A stretch of 43,192 nucleotides of DNA from Candidatus Competibacteraceae bacterium (GTDB taxonomy: Bacteria > Pseudomonadota > Gammaproteobacteria > Competibacterales > Competibacteraceae): NCBI GenBank assembly GCA_020444905.1, contig JAGRHQ010000006.1:1-43192 (forward strand), written 5' to 3'. Shown piece after piece: positions 25,018-33,762 of this stretch. Position 1 is the stretch's first letter, and the number at the start of each line of letters is the position of its first letter. Made by a program: the position numbers and the translations under genes. The notes under the pieces were generated by a model that saw only the letters and a program-made list of their open reading frames with translations, was not told the DNA's origin and ran no database searches.

Positions 25018-25330
25018 GGTTACATCTCCGCTTTGAATGAGCAAACGTGCAAAATCGTCCTTGATCCTGCGGGGGTTATGCCTGATACGTCAGGTGCTAT
25101 CTGGCATTTTCTGGCTCCTGTCACTGTTGCACCACTCACCACACGCCTCCCCATCCCCTACCCCTTCCCCTCCAAAATTTCCATTTTTCAAAATCTTATC
25201 TTTCCGTGTACCTGTCATCGCTCCTGTCGGGATGGAGGCGGGTTGTCGAGTGGGGTGCGGGGTGTGGGCGATCACTCAAGGGTGCTTGCCACCCTCGTAG
25301 GGCGTGGTGTGTCTGGCGTCGATGACACGC
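25018..25330. other. Non-coding gap between late genes
   Basis: 313 bp without a supported gene. It contains CCTGATACGTCAGG (a 5-bp stem) near 25,077 and AGGGTG/CACCCT near 25,278, neither with a T tract. Pyrimidine-rich on the + strand around 25,135-25,200. Confidence 0.45.
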
Positions 25331-25765
25331 TCAATGGTTCCCGGATAGCGGATCACGGGCTTTGCTCAGCGAAATAGGTTGTTTCTGCGCAAGGTGTAAT
25401 TCGACGGTCATCACACGAGTCTCCAGGTTCCCGATACGCCGGGACACGTCTTCGTCACACTTTTTCAGTTCATCAAAGTGCTTTTCCCAGTGCTCAGAAG
25501 CTTCGATGCGGCGTTGCTCGGCCCATTTGAATTGTTCCTCAATGAGCTTTTGCGTGGCTTCGTGTTGCTTCTCCATGCCGCGCATGGCCAGTTTCAGGAC
25601 GGTGAGTCCTACGGTGGCGAGTCCGCCAAGGGTGGCGATCGCCAGTTCTGCGAGGGTATCGAGTCCGAGGGTCATGGGATTACCGATAGGCCCAGGGGGT
25701 TTGCCAGGGGCCGGGCTGGCTCCAGATTCCTCGTCGTTGGCGTTGGGCGATGGCTTGGGCGGCAT
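25331..25765 (-). CDS. Small membrane protein with coiled coil (phage late gene)
   Basis: 144 residues from the ATG at 25,765 (GAGG 8 nt upstream), overlapping the nuclease gene by 86 bp; an ATG at 25,675 just after the nuclease stop is an alternative. A proline-rich lead is followed by one hydrophobic segment (LAELAIATLGGLATVGLTVL), then a charged coiled coil (EKQHEATQKLIEEQFKWAEQ). One-membrane-pass proteins with a coil near lysis and fibre genes may be holin- or spanin-like accessory proteins; not proven. Confidence 0.65.
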   Translation of the reverse strand: MPPKPSPNANDEESGASPAPGKPPGPIGNPMTLGLDTLAELAIATLGGLATVGLTVLKLAMRGMEKQHEATQKLIEEQFKWAEQRRIEASEHWEKHFDELKKCDEDVSRRIGNLETRVMTVELHLAQKQPISLSKARDPLSGNH

Positions 25766-26138
25766 AGTAGTCCTCGCGGGAAAGGGGGCATTGCCACAGG
25801 GCGGCATAGCCACCCAGCACGAGGCGCAGGCCACAATTGGCGTCGTCGCGCGCCCGGAGGATTTCACCCAACAGCCGACCATAGTAATCCTGGCCGTAGA
25901 TCGTGACCCGGACGGGTTCGTGCAGGGCCAGCAGGCGGCGCAGGTAGCGGCGAGCGCTCAGGCCCCAGGCCCGTGAATAGTGGTCGCTGCCCAGCTCCGG
26001 GGCGTCGATGTAGGCCAACCGGACGCGGATTTCAGTGGCAATGATCCTCCCGGTGGGTTCATCCAGGACATTGCGCCAACAACGCACGGTATCCCCGTCT
26101 GGGGTGTACTGGACGCGCATGATCTCGGTTGTGCTCAT
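25680..26138 (-). CDS. Staphylococcal-nuclease-like (SNase/TNase) protein
   Basis: 152 residues. The thermonuclease fold shows GDTVRC, the catalytic VRLAYIDAPELG with Arg and Asp, and YGQDYYGRLLGEI. No signal peptide, unlike the second SNase-like gene of this element. Its ATG overlaps the stop of the upstream fibre gene (ATGA), so it is translated with it. In a phage late block it could degrade host DNA or aid DNA entry; the role is open. Confidence 0.85.
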   Translation of the reverse strand: MSTTEIMRVQYTPDGDTVRCWRNVLDEPTGRIIATEIRVRLAYIDAPELGSDHYSRAWGLSARRYLRRLLALHEPVRVTIYGQDYYGRLLGEILRARDDANCGLRLVLGGYAALWQCPLSREDYYAAQAIAQRQRRGIWSQPGPWQTPWAYR

Positions 26139-27352
26139 GCGCGGGCCTCGGCGTCGGTGAGGAGGCGTCCTTGCTTCGTCCCTTCCTTGAAACCAATGGA
26201 GGGGCTGAAAGCGACGCTGCGCTTCGTGCCTTCGGTATTCCAGCGAGCTTCAAAGCGTCCCAAATCGTCCAGGGTGACCGCTCCGCCTTTCCGGGTGATG
26301 TCTTTGATCCTGAGCTTGAGCTTGGACAGGATGGTATTGGTGAGATTCCAGTTGGTTAACTGTGGGTATTGCGCCCGGATTTCGTTGTAGATTTGGTTCT
26401 GAAGCTGAATCTCGCTGAGATCAACGGCGGTGGCGGTGTCGGGATTGATGGGCGTGGGTTGGGTGGCGTTGGTGTTGCGTTGTTGGATGGCGATGGGTTG
26501 GGCAGCCCATTGGACGGGGCCGAACTGATTTTTGCGGATGGCGGCAACGCCAAAGGTGACGTCGCGGGTGTTGCTTCCGCCGACCCAGATTCGGGTTCCC
26601 ACATCTTCGATCAGACAGGCGTCTTCATCGTAATCGGCATAGCCGACGGTGGTTTCTGTCTCGATCCAGGCGGTTTTAGCGGTGTTACGGATTTGGTATT
26701 TGGCGACGATGCGCACGGCGCCAGGATGCCGCCAGCGAACCTCGGTTAAGTCGGTGATAAAGGTTTCACCCTGGCGGATGAGAGTAGCGCCACACCATTC
26801 CGGGGTTTCCAGAAAGTCCTTTGGGTTGAGTTTGCCGGTCAGGGTAAAGATAGTGGGGGCGCTGATCTTACCGGCGATGGCATACCGAACGTAGAGCCGA
26901 AGGCGATGAGTCATGCCGTCGCCAGGGATTTCTGCGCTATCGATCTTGAGGATAGCCGGTTGCGTGTTGCCAGGGTTTTCCCATGCCCACGCCGGTTGTG
27001 ATTCTGCTTCGTCGTCGATCTGCAAGGACACTTGGCATTGGTTGGGGTGGGCATAGAACCAGAGGAGCAGGTATTGATCCAGCACCAACGTAGGGTTGAT
27101 GGGATCGGTGACGATCTTCATCAGGGCGTTGAGACCGCTAGGGCCGGGGATGGCATTGGCATCAAGCTGCCGTGCTGTCAGCTTCAGGGTAGCTTTAGCA
27201 CGCAGAGTGCAATACTTAAACAGGTAGCCGCTGGCGCGTAACGTCAGGGTGGCTTTGGCCTGGAGCGGGCTACTAGCGCTTTCGCTTTCGGTCAGCAGTT
27301 CATCATGGCTTTCCGTCAGGATCGGTGCGCCGGATTCAGTTTGCAGGCTCAT
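26135..27352 (-). CDS. Tail-fibre-like protein with reduced HU-like C-terminal domain
   Basis: 405 residues. The middle is beta-rich with repeated sandwich-type segments, as in phage fibre and host-specificity proteins. The last 90 residues (IYNEIRAQYPQL to the end) align with the HU-like C-terminus of the 489-residue protein: KGGAVTLDDLGRFEARW and the shared end VAFSPSIGFKEGTKQGRLLTD. The RNP-TGE arm of HU is missing here. It is coupled at both ends to neighbours by overlapping stop/start codons. Confidence 0.75.
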   Translation of the reverse strand: MSLQTESGAPILTESHDELLTESESASSPLQAKATLTLRASGYLFKYCTLRAKATLKLTARQLDANAIPGPSGLNALMKIVTDPINPTLVLDQYLLLWFYAHPNQCQVSLQIDDEAESQPAWAWENPGNTQPAILKIDSAEIPGDGMTHRLRLYVRYAIAGKISAPTIFTLTGKLNPKDFLETPEWCGATLIRQGETFITDLTEVRWRHPGAVRIVAKYQIRNTAKTAWIETETTVGYADYDEDACLIEDVGTRIWVGGSNTRDVTFGVAAIRKNQFGPVQWAAQPIAIQQRNTNATQPTPINPDTATAVDLSEIQLQNQIYNEIRAQYPQLTNWNLTNTILSKLKLRIKDITRKGGAVTLDDLGRFEARWNTEGTKRSVAFSPSIGFKEGTKQGRLLTDAEARA

Positions 27353-27897
27353 TACAGCATCATCGGCGGGTCATTAGACGCCACCTCAAAATGGATATTT
27401 CGAACACGCAAGCCAGCGGCCATCATCGGGTTTAAAATCCGCAAGGCGGATAAATCGGTGGTCATACTCTCCAGATCAACCGCTAACGTACACCATTCGC
27501 CCACCACACCGCCGACATCATTTACCGTGCTGCCCGCAAACGTCACATTGCCGCCATCACTATCGATCATGAGTTGGAGGGTATCCAACCCGGCGCTGGG
27601 TAGATAAAGCTCAACCATCGCCAGGATGGGACGGTAATCAATCGCCCATGCTTTCGGGGTCAAATGCAGATCGCCGCCACTACTCCAGTCGTACCAACCA
27701 TTAGCGTCATCCCAAATCGAGCTCAAACCGGCGATGTCCCATTCGTCTGGGCCACGCCAGACCTGACTCGCCACGCCTAAAAACGCCTTGAGCGTATTGA
27801 GCGCGACTTGAACGGTTTGGCCGTTTTGCACAACGACCACCAACTCGGTTCCATCCAGGTCTGTGTTAGGCGTCGGTAATTCGCTAATTTTTGGCAT
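27352..27897 (-). CDS. Phage tail-fibre-type structural protein
   Basis: 181 residues. The N-terminus MPKISELPTPNTDLDGTELVVVVQNG is the opening common to many phage tail-fibre proteins. The remainder is beta-rich (carbohydrate-binding-like: GWYDWSSGGDLHLTP). It lies between two other fibre-like genes, overlapping the next gene by one base. Confidence 0.75.
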   Translation of the reverse strand: MPKISELPTPNTDLDGTELVVVVQNGQTVQVALNTLKAFLGVASQVWRGPDEWDIAGLSSIWDDANGWYDWSSGGDLHLTPKAWAIDYRPILAMVELYLPSAGLDTLQLMIDSDGGNVTFAGSTVNDVGGVVGEWCTLAVDLESMTTDLSALRILNPMMAAGLRVRNIHFEVASNDPPMML

Positions 27898-27903
27898 GGT
27901 GGC

Positions 27904-28326
27904 TTAACCGATGAGGAATTGCAGTTCGCCGGGCAGAAACACGACCCTATCACCGGCGTTGACTTGGCGACTCTGCGCGAGGGGGGCGACATACAGGCGT
28001 TCATCGTTCTGGTTGGTGAGACCAAAGCCGTTGATCCAGCCCCAGGCGCTGACGGCGGTTGTGAACTGAACGGTGCTGGCGTTCTGATAAATCGTGTTGC
28101 CGCTGGCGTCCTGGCTGGCGTTCTTGACCCAGTTCATGGGGCCGGGATCATGCCGCACGGGTTGATAGCCATTGGCCCCGGCAGGGACTTCCGTACCTCC
28201 GGTTCCGGCGTCATTAGGTACGCCGGTGAACAGGTGAACGGTCCATTGGGTGATCATGGGAAACGGCTGGCCCAAAAACAGGGCGTCGCCGATGGCGGAT
28301 TCCAGAGTATCGGTAGCGTGGGACAT
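27904..28326 (-). CDS. Phage tail/virion structural protein
   Basis: 140 residues. VHLFTGVPNDAGTGGTEVPAGANGYQP resembles the small fibre-associated proteins of many siphoviruses and their relatives (LxLFTxxP..AGTGGTEV pattern). Located directly upstream of the 181-residue fibre gene, with AGGTTTA before the start. Exact place in the virion unknown. Confidence 0.75.
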   Translation of the reverse strand: MSHATDTLESAIGDALFLGQPFPMITQWTVHLFTGVPNDAGTGGTEVPAGANGYQPVRHDPGPMNWVKNASQDASGNTIYQNASTVQFTTAVSAWGWINGFGLTNQNDERLYVAPLAQSRQVNAGDRVVFLPGELQFLIG

Positions 28327-28399
28327 GCGCTAAACCTCCGTAAAAAAAGCGCTCCGGCGGGTGGCCTTCGCCGGAACAAGGGAGCAGGCAATGGGTGGG

Positions 28400-29869
28400 T
28401 TACAGCGCTTTGGCTTGCGCGTCGGTCAGGATCGCGCCGTTCTTGGTGCCGGTCTTGAAGCCAATGGATGGTGAGAAGCCGAGGTTACGGTAGGGCGGAA
28501 CGACAATCGGTTCGCCGGTGGACGGGTTGCGCGCCAGCCGCTCATTCGTCCACTTTGCGGCCATGACGCCAAAGTCCAGTAGGTCGACGCTGCCGCCTTT
28601 CATCACCACGTCTTTGATCTTGAGGATGATCTTATCGACGGTGGCGCTGACGATGGCGCTCCCTTCAGTGGGCAATGCGCCCAAGGCAGTCACGACATCG
28701 GCGAACACTTCGGCCTTGAGCGTGGCGTAGTCCACCTCGCGCGCCGTGCCGGCCACTTCATCCGGGGTCAGCGGCGTCACCGGCTTAACCTTGCTGGTGA
28801 TGTTCAGCGGGGCCGGGGCGGCGGTTTCAGCGCTCTTGCCGCTGATGTTGGTGCTGACGATGCTAAACCGGTAGGGTCGTTGGACGGCGGGGGGTTCATC
28901 CTGCACGATAAAGCGGCTGACGTTTTCGATGCGCGCTTCGGTTTCGATGCCATTGGAGCTATAGACCGTGTGTTTCTTGTCGAGGAAATCGTAGGCGTAC
29001 ACCTCGATGCCGTCGCCGGGAACCGTGCCATCCTTCGTCCATTCGATCTTGATCACATCCGGGATGTCATCCATCCGGTCCCGCAGCAGGGTCGCGTTAA
29101 AGCTGGCGGGGGCGTTCGGGGATGGCATAGCGTAGGAGACCATGACGTTGCTGGTTTCGGCCCAGGCGGAAATATCGCCATCGATGTTGTAGCGCACCCG
29201 GAACTTGACCAGATGGGTCAAGCCGTTTTGGGGAACGATCTGCGAATTGACTTGCAGCAGCGAGAGACCGACAGAGCTTTCGGCATAGGTGGTGACGTTG
29301 GTCGTGGCAAAGGGCAGGTAGCCTTGCGGGTCGACGATATCTTCAATGTCGGCTTCGATTTCGGCCCGGTCGGCGACCAAACCCGTCCAGCGCACGAGAA
29401 TGTCATTGCCCAGGCGCGGCTCGCCGGTGATCGGGTCTTTGCCCAGGGCTTTGACGATGGCGACCGGTTCACTGGGGGCCATGACGCCATAGGTCTTGAC
29501 GCCGCCGACATTGGAGAGGACTTCATACAAACGCCATTCCTGAGCGGACGTGGCGCTGGCGGTGGGCCGACCGGGATTGGCGGCGTCAAACACGGTTTCA
29601 TCGAGCACCTTCTTGAACGTACCGGCATCGTCGCGCGTCAGGTAGAGGCTGACCGGGGCAGCGGGGTTGCTGAAGGTGGGCGTGGCCAGCAGGGGTTCAC
29701 TGGCGGCAGCAAAGGTGACGACCTTGGACTTGAAGCCGACCGGATCATCCGCGCCATCAACGAGGGTTTGCGGGGTGAGGGCCGCGCCGGTCGCATCGAA
29801 CAGGTTTAGGGCGGTGACGGTGTTGGTGTCCGGGTAGAACACGCGGAAGGTAGTGGATGGGGTGGACAT
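28400..29869 (-). CDS. Large fibre-like protein with C-terminal HU-like DNA-binding domain
   Basis: 489 residues. Residues 1-370 are beta-rich with fibronectin-III-like stretches (PNAPASFNATLLRDRMDDIP; KPVTPLTPDEV). The last 100 residues match an HU/IHF fold: FADVVTALGALPTEGSAIVS helices, KGGSVDLLDFGVMAAKW, then RNPSTGEPIVV, the DNA-embracing arm, and FSPSIGFK. HU-family proteins bind DNA in the nucleoid; here the domain is fused to a structural protein. The same end recurs, reduced, at 26,135-27,352. ATG with GGAGAACC upstream. Confidence 0.8.
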   Translation of the reverse strand: MSTPSTTFRVFYPDTNTVTALNLFDATGAALTPQTLVDGADDPVGFKSKVVTFAAASEPLLATPTFSNPAAPVSLYLTRDDAGTFKKVLDETVFDAANPGRPTASATSAQEWRLYEVLSNVGGVKTYGVMAPSEPVAIVKALGKDPITGEPRLGNDILVRWTGLVADRAEIEADIEDIVDPQGYLPFATTNVTTYAESSVGLSLLQVNSQIVPQNGLTHLVKFRVRYNIDGDISAWAETSNVMVSYAMPSPNAPASFNATLLRDRMDDIPDVIKIEWTKDGTVPGDGIEVYAYDFLDKKHTVYSSNGIETEARIENVSRFIVQDEPPAVQRPYRFSIVSTNISGKSAETAAPAPLNITSKVKPVTPLTPDEVAGTAREVDYATLKAEVFADVVTALGALPTEGSAIVSATVDKIILKIKDVVMKGGSVDLLDFGVMAAKWTNERLARNPSTGEPIVVPPYRNLGFSPSIGFKTGTKNGAILTDAQAKAL

Positions 29870-29934
29870 GGGGGTTCTCCTTCAAACTCAGTGGGGTTAT
29901 CGAGGTTCAGAGGCGCATCGAGCGCAGCAGCCGA

Positions 29935-30162
29935 TCAGTCCTGCTCTGGCCCGGTCGTCTTGTGTGAACCACGGGCAGTGATGTCTTTGGCGGCGTACTC
30001 GTTACGGAACATTTCAATCAGGGAGAGCAGGCCCGCAATGACCAGGGCGATCTGGTCGCGCAATTCAGGGGAAAGACTCCAGCCGATAATGCCGGTCAGG
30101 CCCAACAGGCCGCGCCAGGTGGAGGGCTGCTTGATGTCGGGGATCAGGTTCATTCGTGCCAC
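29935..30162 (-). CDS. Holin-like membrane protein
   Basis: 75 residues with one or two hydrophobic segments (WRGLLGLTGIIGWSLS and IALVIAGLLSLIEMF) separated by a short polar turn. This pattern (TWRGL.GL.....SPE......GL..IG.F) is common in small phage holins. It overlaps the 3' end of the endolysin gene by 13 bp, completing a lysis pair. Confidence 0.75.
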   Translation of the reverse strand: MARMNLIPDIKQPSTWRGLLGLTGIIGWSLSPELRDQIALVIAGLLSLIEMFRNEYAAKDITARGSHKTTGPEQD

Positions 30163-30632
30163 CGGACGGCGATGCTATGCAGGGTAAGCAGGCGGCGATA
30201 CCAGCCGCGGCCAAACGTGGATTCGTTGCTGTTGAATTCGTAGCGCAGGGCGCGTTCGGCGGCGAAGTCGGTTAGGATGCGGGGCATTCTCAGCCGCGCT
30301 GTGGTCTGAGTGTTCGGGCCGGGAATGCCATCCACGGTGACCTTGAGCGCTTGTTGCAACAAGCGAACGGCGGTCTTCGAGCCTTGGTTGACGGCAGCGT
30401 CGAACAGCAGTAGGGCCAATCCATCGGGAAAAGCCTCCCCGTGAATGGGCTGCCAGTAGTCGCGCTCGTAGAGTTCGGTGGCGTCTTCGAGGGTCAGTGC
30501 GGCAATGTTCAGGTGCGGATAGGCGCGCTTGGAAATGCCATACTTGGTTTCGCCGCCGGGATCAGCGGGGTGATTGGCGTAGCCGCCTTCTTCGGCGAGG
30601 ATGAAGTCAATGCAGCGGTAGAAGTCGCCCAT
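30150..30632 (-). CDS. Endolysin, glycoside hydrolase 108 (N-acetylmuramidase)
   Basis: Cleaves the glycan strands of peptidoglycan for phage release. 160 residues. The GH108 signature FILAEEGGYANHPADPGGETKYGIS contains the catalytic Glu (E15 probably) near the N-terminus. The C-terminal half matches the PG_binding_3 partner domain (FDAAVNQGSKTAVRLLQQAL, VDGIPGPNTQ). No signal peptide, so it needs the holin downstream. Confidence 0.92.
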   Translation of the reverse strand: MGDFYRCIDFILAEEGGYANHPADPGGETKYGISKRAYPHLNIAALTLEDATELYERDYWQPIHGEAFPDGLALLLFDAAVNQGSKTAVRLLQQALKVTVDGIPGPNTQTTARLRMPRILTDFAAERALRYEFNSNESTFGRGWYRRLLTLHSIAVRWHE

Positions 30633-30722
30633 GTCGGTCTCTCTGAGAACAATGGGCGCTAGGATTCATAAAATCACGTGCGCGGGCGCGTGGGTTATGG
30701 CGGTTATGGCGAGTAGGTAAGA

Positions 30723-30749
30723 AAAAAACCCGCGTGGTGCGGGTTTTTT
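30723..30749. terminator. Bidirectional terminator between TcmP and the endolysin block
   Basis: AAAAAACCCGC and GCGGGTTTTTT form an 11-bp stem around gtggt. With As on one side and Ts on the other it can stop transcription both ways. It separates the TcmP/DUF5131 unit from the lysis/fibre genes. Confidence 0.9.
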
Positions 30750-30837
30750 ATGGCTCTATGGCAGGCAGGCTATGCGCGTGGCGGTCGGAGCCGACTTCGC
30801 CATGCCACAAAACAGGGAGGTACATTCTGCGTTTGAA

Positions 30838-32115
30838 TCAGTCTATGAAAAGCCGCCTTTGAGGAGGAGCCATCATTTGATCGTTCAGTTTGATCTGATA
30901 AGCCGAGCGACGCTTAACCCTATCCTTACTGAAGACTTCAATAACTTTCTCTTCGAGAAGCGTACTGATGGCTTCGCGGTAGATCTGTGCAGATGCTGGC
31001 GAACCGTTGCATGTTGTGGCGAATAACACACCGAAACTCAGTCCTTCATCGTTCGCATAGATACGACGAGGGATTTGCTCCATGAGTGCCGTGACACTGG
31101 ATCGACGCGCTACATCGTCAAACTCGAAACCTAAAGCGGATTGTCCGAGAGATACTGCGTCATAGTCAGGGTTGTATCCGAGCATCTGAAACATGTCGAG
31201 TCCAGATCCACCATAGTGGATGAAGTGGTTGTTATGCTTCCAATGGACTTCAGTCATGACATCACGGGCTTTATGATGTTGTGAAAGATGAATAAGCCAG
31301 TAGTCGCCATGCCCTTTTTGGTTGCGGATAAAAAAAGGGGTGTAGTATTTGGCCCCGCAGTGATCGACTAGATTCCGATACAACGCACTTTGAATAAACA
31401 GACGCCAGTGCCTCTCTGAAGACTTGATTTCGCTGATAGAGCGTCCTTGCAGAACATCTGGAATACCGATTCCATCAAGCAGTGCCTGTGTCAGATCGCT
31501 GTCTGTGGCATAGTTCAAGAAAGAATCCACCCCGAAAGTTAAGATGACCTCAGCGCTGGGCAAGTGAGTGAAGATGCGTCTGATAAGTTGAGTGGGGACT
31601 TCCTTGTAGCCATACTGATCAAGTACGAAGATTGACCTTCCGTTTTGCGGAGTTTTATTTCTGATGAATGTAATGATCGAGTCAATCTCATCCTGAAACC
31701 GCGCATGCCGAAGGTGAATTTCGTTACCGATCCTGCTGCCATGCCCCGCCTCACGCAACACCTTGTCCAGATGGGTGTAGGCAGGTCTTTCAGCTTCAAT
31801 AAAAAAGTAATCTATCAAAAACTTGATAGGCTTAATCCGATCCTTATTGATGAGAAACTCCGCCTCTCGGGCAGAGTCAAGGAAAATGAGGGGAGAGCCT
31901 TTGACAATATCTTTTTTTCTGCTGTGGACATACATTCCACCGCCAGCAAAGCCATCAATCAGGGTTAGCTTCAAGCTCTCTTGATAGGGAGAACTGATTA
32001 GTGTCTGAAAGTAGGCCGCCAAGTACGTTTGGAGGATTCGATGCTTGGCGATACTATGCTGCTGAATCAGAGCAGGGCCATGGTTCCAGTCATACTTCTG
32101 TGTGGACATTGTCAT
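30838..32115 (-). CDS. tcmP: Three-Cys-motif partner protein (TcmP family)
   Basis: 425 residues. Family hallmarks seen are an N-terminal HSIAKHRILQTYLAAYF block, LTLIDGFAGGGMY (Rossmann-like glycine-rich turn) and FVLDQYGYKEVP. TcmP proteins occur next to a three-Cys-motif (radical-SAM-like) protein, which is what is found directly upstream here; they are common in mobile elements and their activity is not known to me. The gap to the DUF5131 gene is 3 bp, so both form one unit. The winged-helix-like C-terminus (YREAISTLLEEKVIEVFS) may bind nucleic acid. Confidence 0.85.
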   Translation of the reverse strand: MTMSTQKYDWNHGPALIQQHSIAKHRILQTYLAAYFQTLISSPYQESLKLTLIDGFAGGGMYVHSRKKDIVKGSPLIFLDSAREAEFLINKDRIKPIKFLIDYFFIEAERPAYTHLDKVLREAGHGSRIGNEIHLRHARFQDEIDSIITFIRNKTPQNGRSIFVLDQYGYKEVPTQLIRRIFTHLPSAEVILTFGVDSFLNYATDSDLTQALLDGIGIPDVLQGRSISEIKSSERHWRLFIQSALYRNLVDHCGAKYYTPFFIRNQKGHGDYWLIHLSQHHKARDVMTEVHWKHNNHFIHYGGSGLDMFQMLGYNPDYDAVSLGQSALGFEFDDVARRSSVTALMEQIPRRIYANDEGLSFGVLFATTCNGSPASAQIYREAISTLLEEKVIEVFSKDRVKRRSAYQIKLNDQMMAPPQRRLFID

Positions 32116-32118
32116 TAT

Positions 32119-32865
32119 TTACACATTGATAAGGGGTTTGGGCATGCCATCCCATGTACGCCCAGCGAGCAAGCGCCCGTTGGCTTTCTTGGAACGGCGT
32201 TTGCCATCGGCTCCCCACCCTCCCCACTGCTTAAAGAAAAAGGCGACGCCAGCCGCATCCGCTTGTTTTTTGACACAAGCTACCCAATCCTCGTGCATGG
32301 GTCGCGCTTTAGGGCCTGATTCTCCCCCCACGATGACCCAATGAATGCCGGTAAGGTCGATCCTCCCTAAATCCTCCAAAAGTGGCTCGACGGATAGAAA
32401 ACGAATATGGGCATCGACCCGGCGAAGATGAGCGATGCGCGGGAGGCCATATTTTCGATCTTCCACAGAAACCCCTAACCAAACATTCGGGGGGCAATCT
32501 CTGTGAGCAAAGTAGTGCGGCAGCCGATCCGCTCGCTTGGTGAGAATTTGGTAGACGTGCTGCGGAGTCTGCCGGATCACAGCGAAAACTTGATCCAGAA
32601 ACGTGTCGGGGAGGTTTTCGTGAAAGAGATCGCTCATCGAGTTGACAAAATAGACAGTGGGTTTCTTGCGGCGCAATGGTTGCTCTAACCGGACCGCGTG
32701 CATCGTCAACGCAAAGTCATTTTCATACCCTGCCGCGCCCATGGCATGGAGCCGATGCGCCATTTCTTCGGCGTAACAATGCTTGCAACCGGGCGAAATT
32801 TTTGTACAACCCGTGGTCGGGTTCCAGGTCTGTTCCGTCCATTCTATGGTAGAGAACGTAGCCAT
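32119..32865 (-). CDS. DUF5131 / phage Gp37-Gp68 family, three-Cys-motif protein
   Basis: 248 residues. TTGCTKISPGCKHCYAEEM has C20-x6-C27-x2-C30, the three-cysteine cluster reminiscent of radical SAM proteins. Later family blocks are VNSMSDLFHE, ILTKRADRLP, VWLGVSVED and VIVGGESG. These proteins are thought to bind a [4Fe-4S] cluster; the substrate is unknown. It heads the two-gene unit with TcmP. Its own 230-bp upstream region holds AT-rich promoter-like sequence. Confidence 0.9.
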   Translation of the reverse strand: MATFSTIEWTEQTWNPTTGCTKISPGCKHCYAEEMAHRLHAMGAAGYENDFALTMHAVRLEQPLRRKKPTVYFVNSMSDLFHENLPDTFLDQVFAVIRQTPQHVYQILTKRADRLPHYFAHRDCPPNVWLGVSVEDRKYGLPRIAHLRRVDAHIRFLSVEPLLEDLGRIDLTGIHWVIVGGESGPKARPMHEDWVACVKKQADAAGVAFFFKQWGGWGADGKRRSKKANGRLLAGRTWDGMPKPLINV

Positions 32866-33095
32866 AGAGAAACCTCTGTTTATCTAACCGATTAGCGGAT
32901 TACTCGATTCCTAGTTTAGCCGGAATTGCAGAGAGTGAGGCTAAAAAGTCCGCATATAAAACGAGTCTCGTGCAAGCGCTCTCCCTGGCTCAATGTGGGC
33001 TACTCCTGTTTCGCCGTGAATCATACATGCCCGCGAAGAGTACGATAGTAAAGGGGATCGACGGGCTTTAATCTTTAGCCATTGCACTTGGCGGG

Positions 33096-33437
33096 TTATT
33101 CAGCATCGCGCTGAAAGGTCTGGTTTCTGGCCAGCCACTCCACTAGCGCCGCATGAGCAATGCGGTGATGGCAACCGACTTTGAAGGATTGCAGGGCGCG
33201 CGGATCGGGATTTCTGACGGCGGGATGCTCGGCTAGCTCGCAGAACTGGCGGAGCGTGGTAGGACTGATGCGCAGCAAGCGGCAGATTTCGCCCGGACGA
33301 TAGACCCCGCGATCCGGCAACCCCTCGGCGGCGAGGAGGACCTGGAGCAGGGTTTCAGCTTGCGCTCGGAGGTCGGGCGTTAGGTTGGATGCAGGAATGT
33401 CCCTGAAACCGCCTGAGACGCGATCTGAGACACTCAA
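33096..33437 (-). CDS. Helix-turn-helix DNA-binding protein (excisionase-like)
   Basis: 113 residues. GVYRPGEICRLLRISPTTLRQF is a helix-turn-helix of the MerR/excisionase type, with SFKVGCHHRIAHAALVEWL as a possible wing. The position after the small replication-linked genes is where lambdoid phages place a late-gene regulator; that role is inference. No ribosome site decides between possible starts. Confidence 0.6.
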   Translation of the reverse strand: MSVSDRVSGGFRDIPASNLTPDLRAQAETLLQVLLAAEGLPDRGVYRPGEICRLLRISPTTLRQFCELAEHPAVRNPDPRALQSFKVGCHHRIAHAALVEWLARNQTFQRDAE

Positions 33438-33522
33438 CGGGGTACCCCACTACCTGACATCCCCTTCAACCCATTCGCGCCTTTCTGGCCCCTTTCCGGT
33501 CTATTTTGCGCCACTTCGGTTT

Positions 33523-33762
33523 TCACGGTTCCCGAACCTCGGTCAAGGTCAGGTTCAACCCCAGGCGACTATTGAGCAGGGTGGCCAGGGCGCGGCGCTG
33601 TTCCGGGGTCACGTCACGGAGTTTGAGCACCAGGGTGATCTCCAGCAGTGGACCCTCGGATCCGCCGTCATACACGCCGGTATTGCGCACCTGGGCATTG
33701 ACCGGCCCGACCGGTGGCGCCGGGTTTCGTGGGGGACGCAGGGGGATGATAGGGGCGGTCAA
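33523..33762 (-). CDS. Small hypothetical protein, TTG start
   Basis: 79 residues. TTG at 33,762 is chosen because GGAG lies 7 nt upstream, whereas an upstream in-frame ATG would run far into the previous gene. TTGA overlaps the stop of that gene. The C-terminal LEITLVLKLRDVTPEQRRALATLL looks like a small alpha/beta fold. Not recognised. Confidence 0.6.
   Translation of the reverse strand: MTAPIIPLRPPRNPAPPVGPVNAQVRNTGVYDGGSEGPLLEITLVLKLRDVTPEQRRALATLLNSRLGLNLTLTEVREP

Noticed and set aside
28880..29809. Plus-strand frame of 309 codons
   Set aside because: Shadow of the 489-residue fibre/HU gene on the other strand; composition and motifs support the minus strand.
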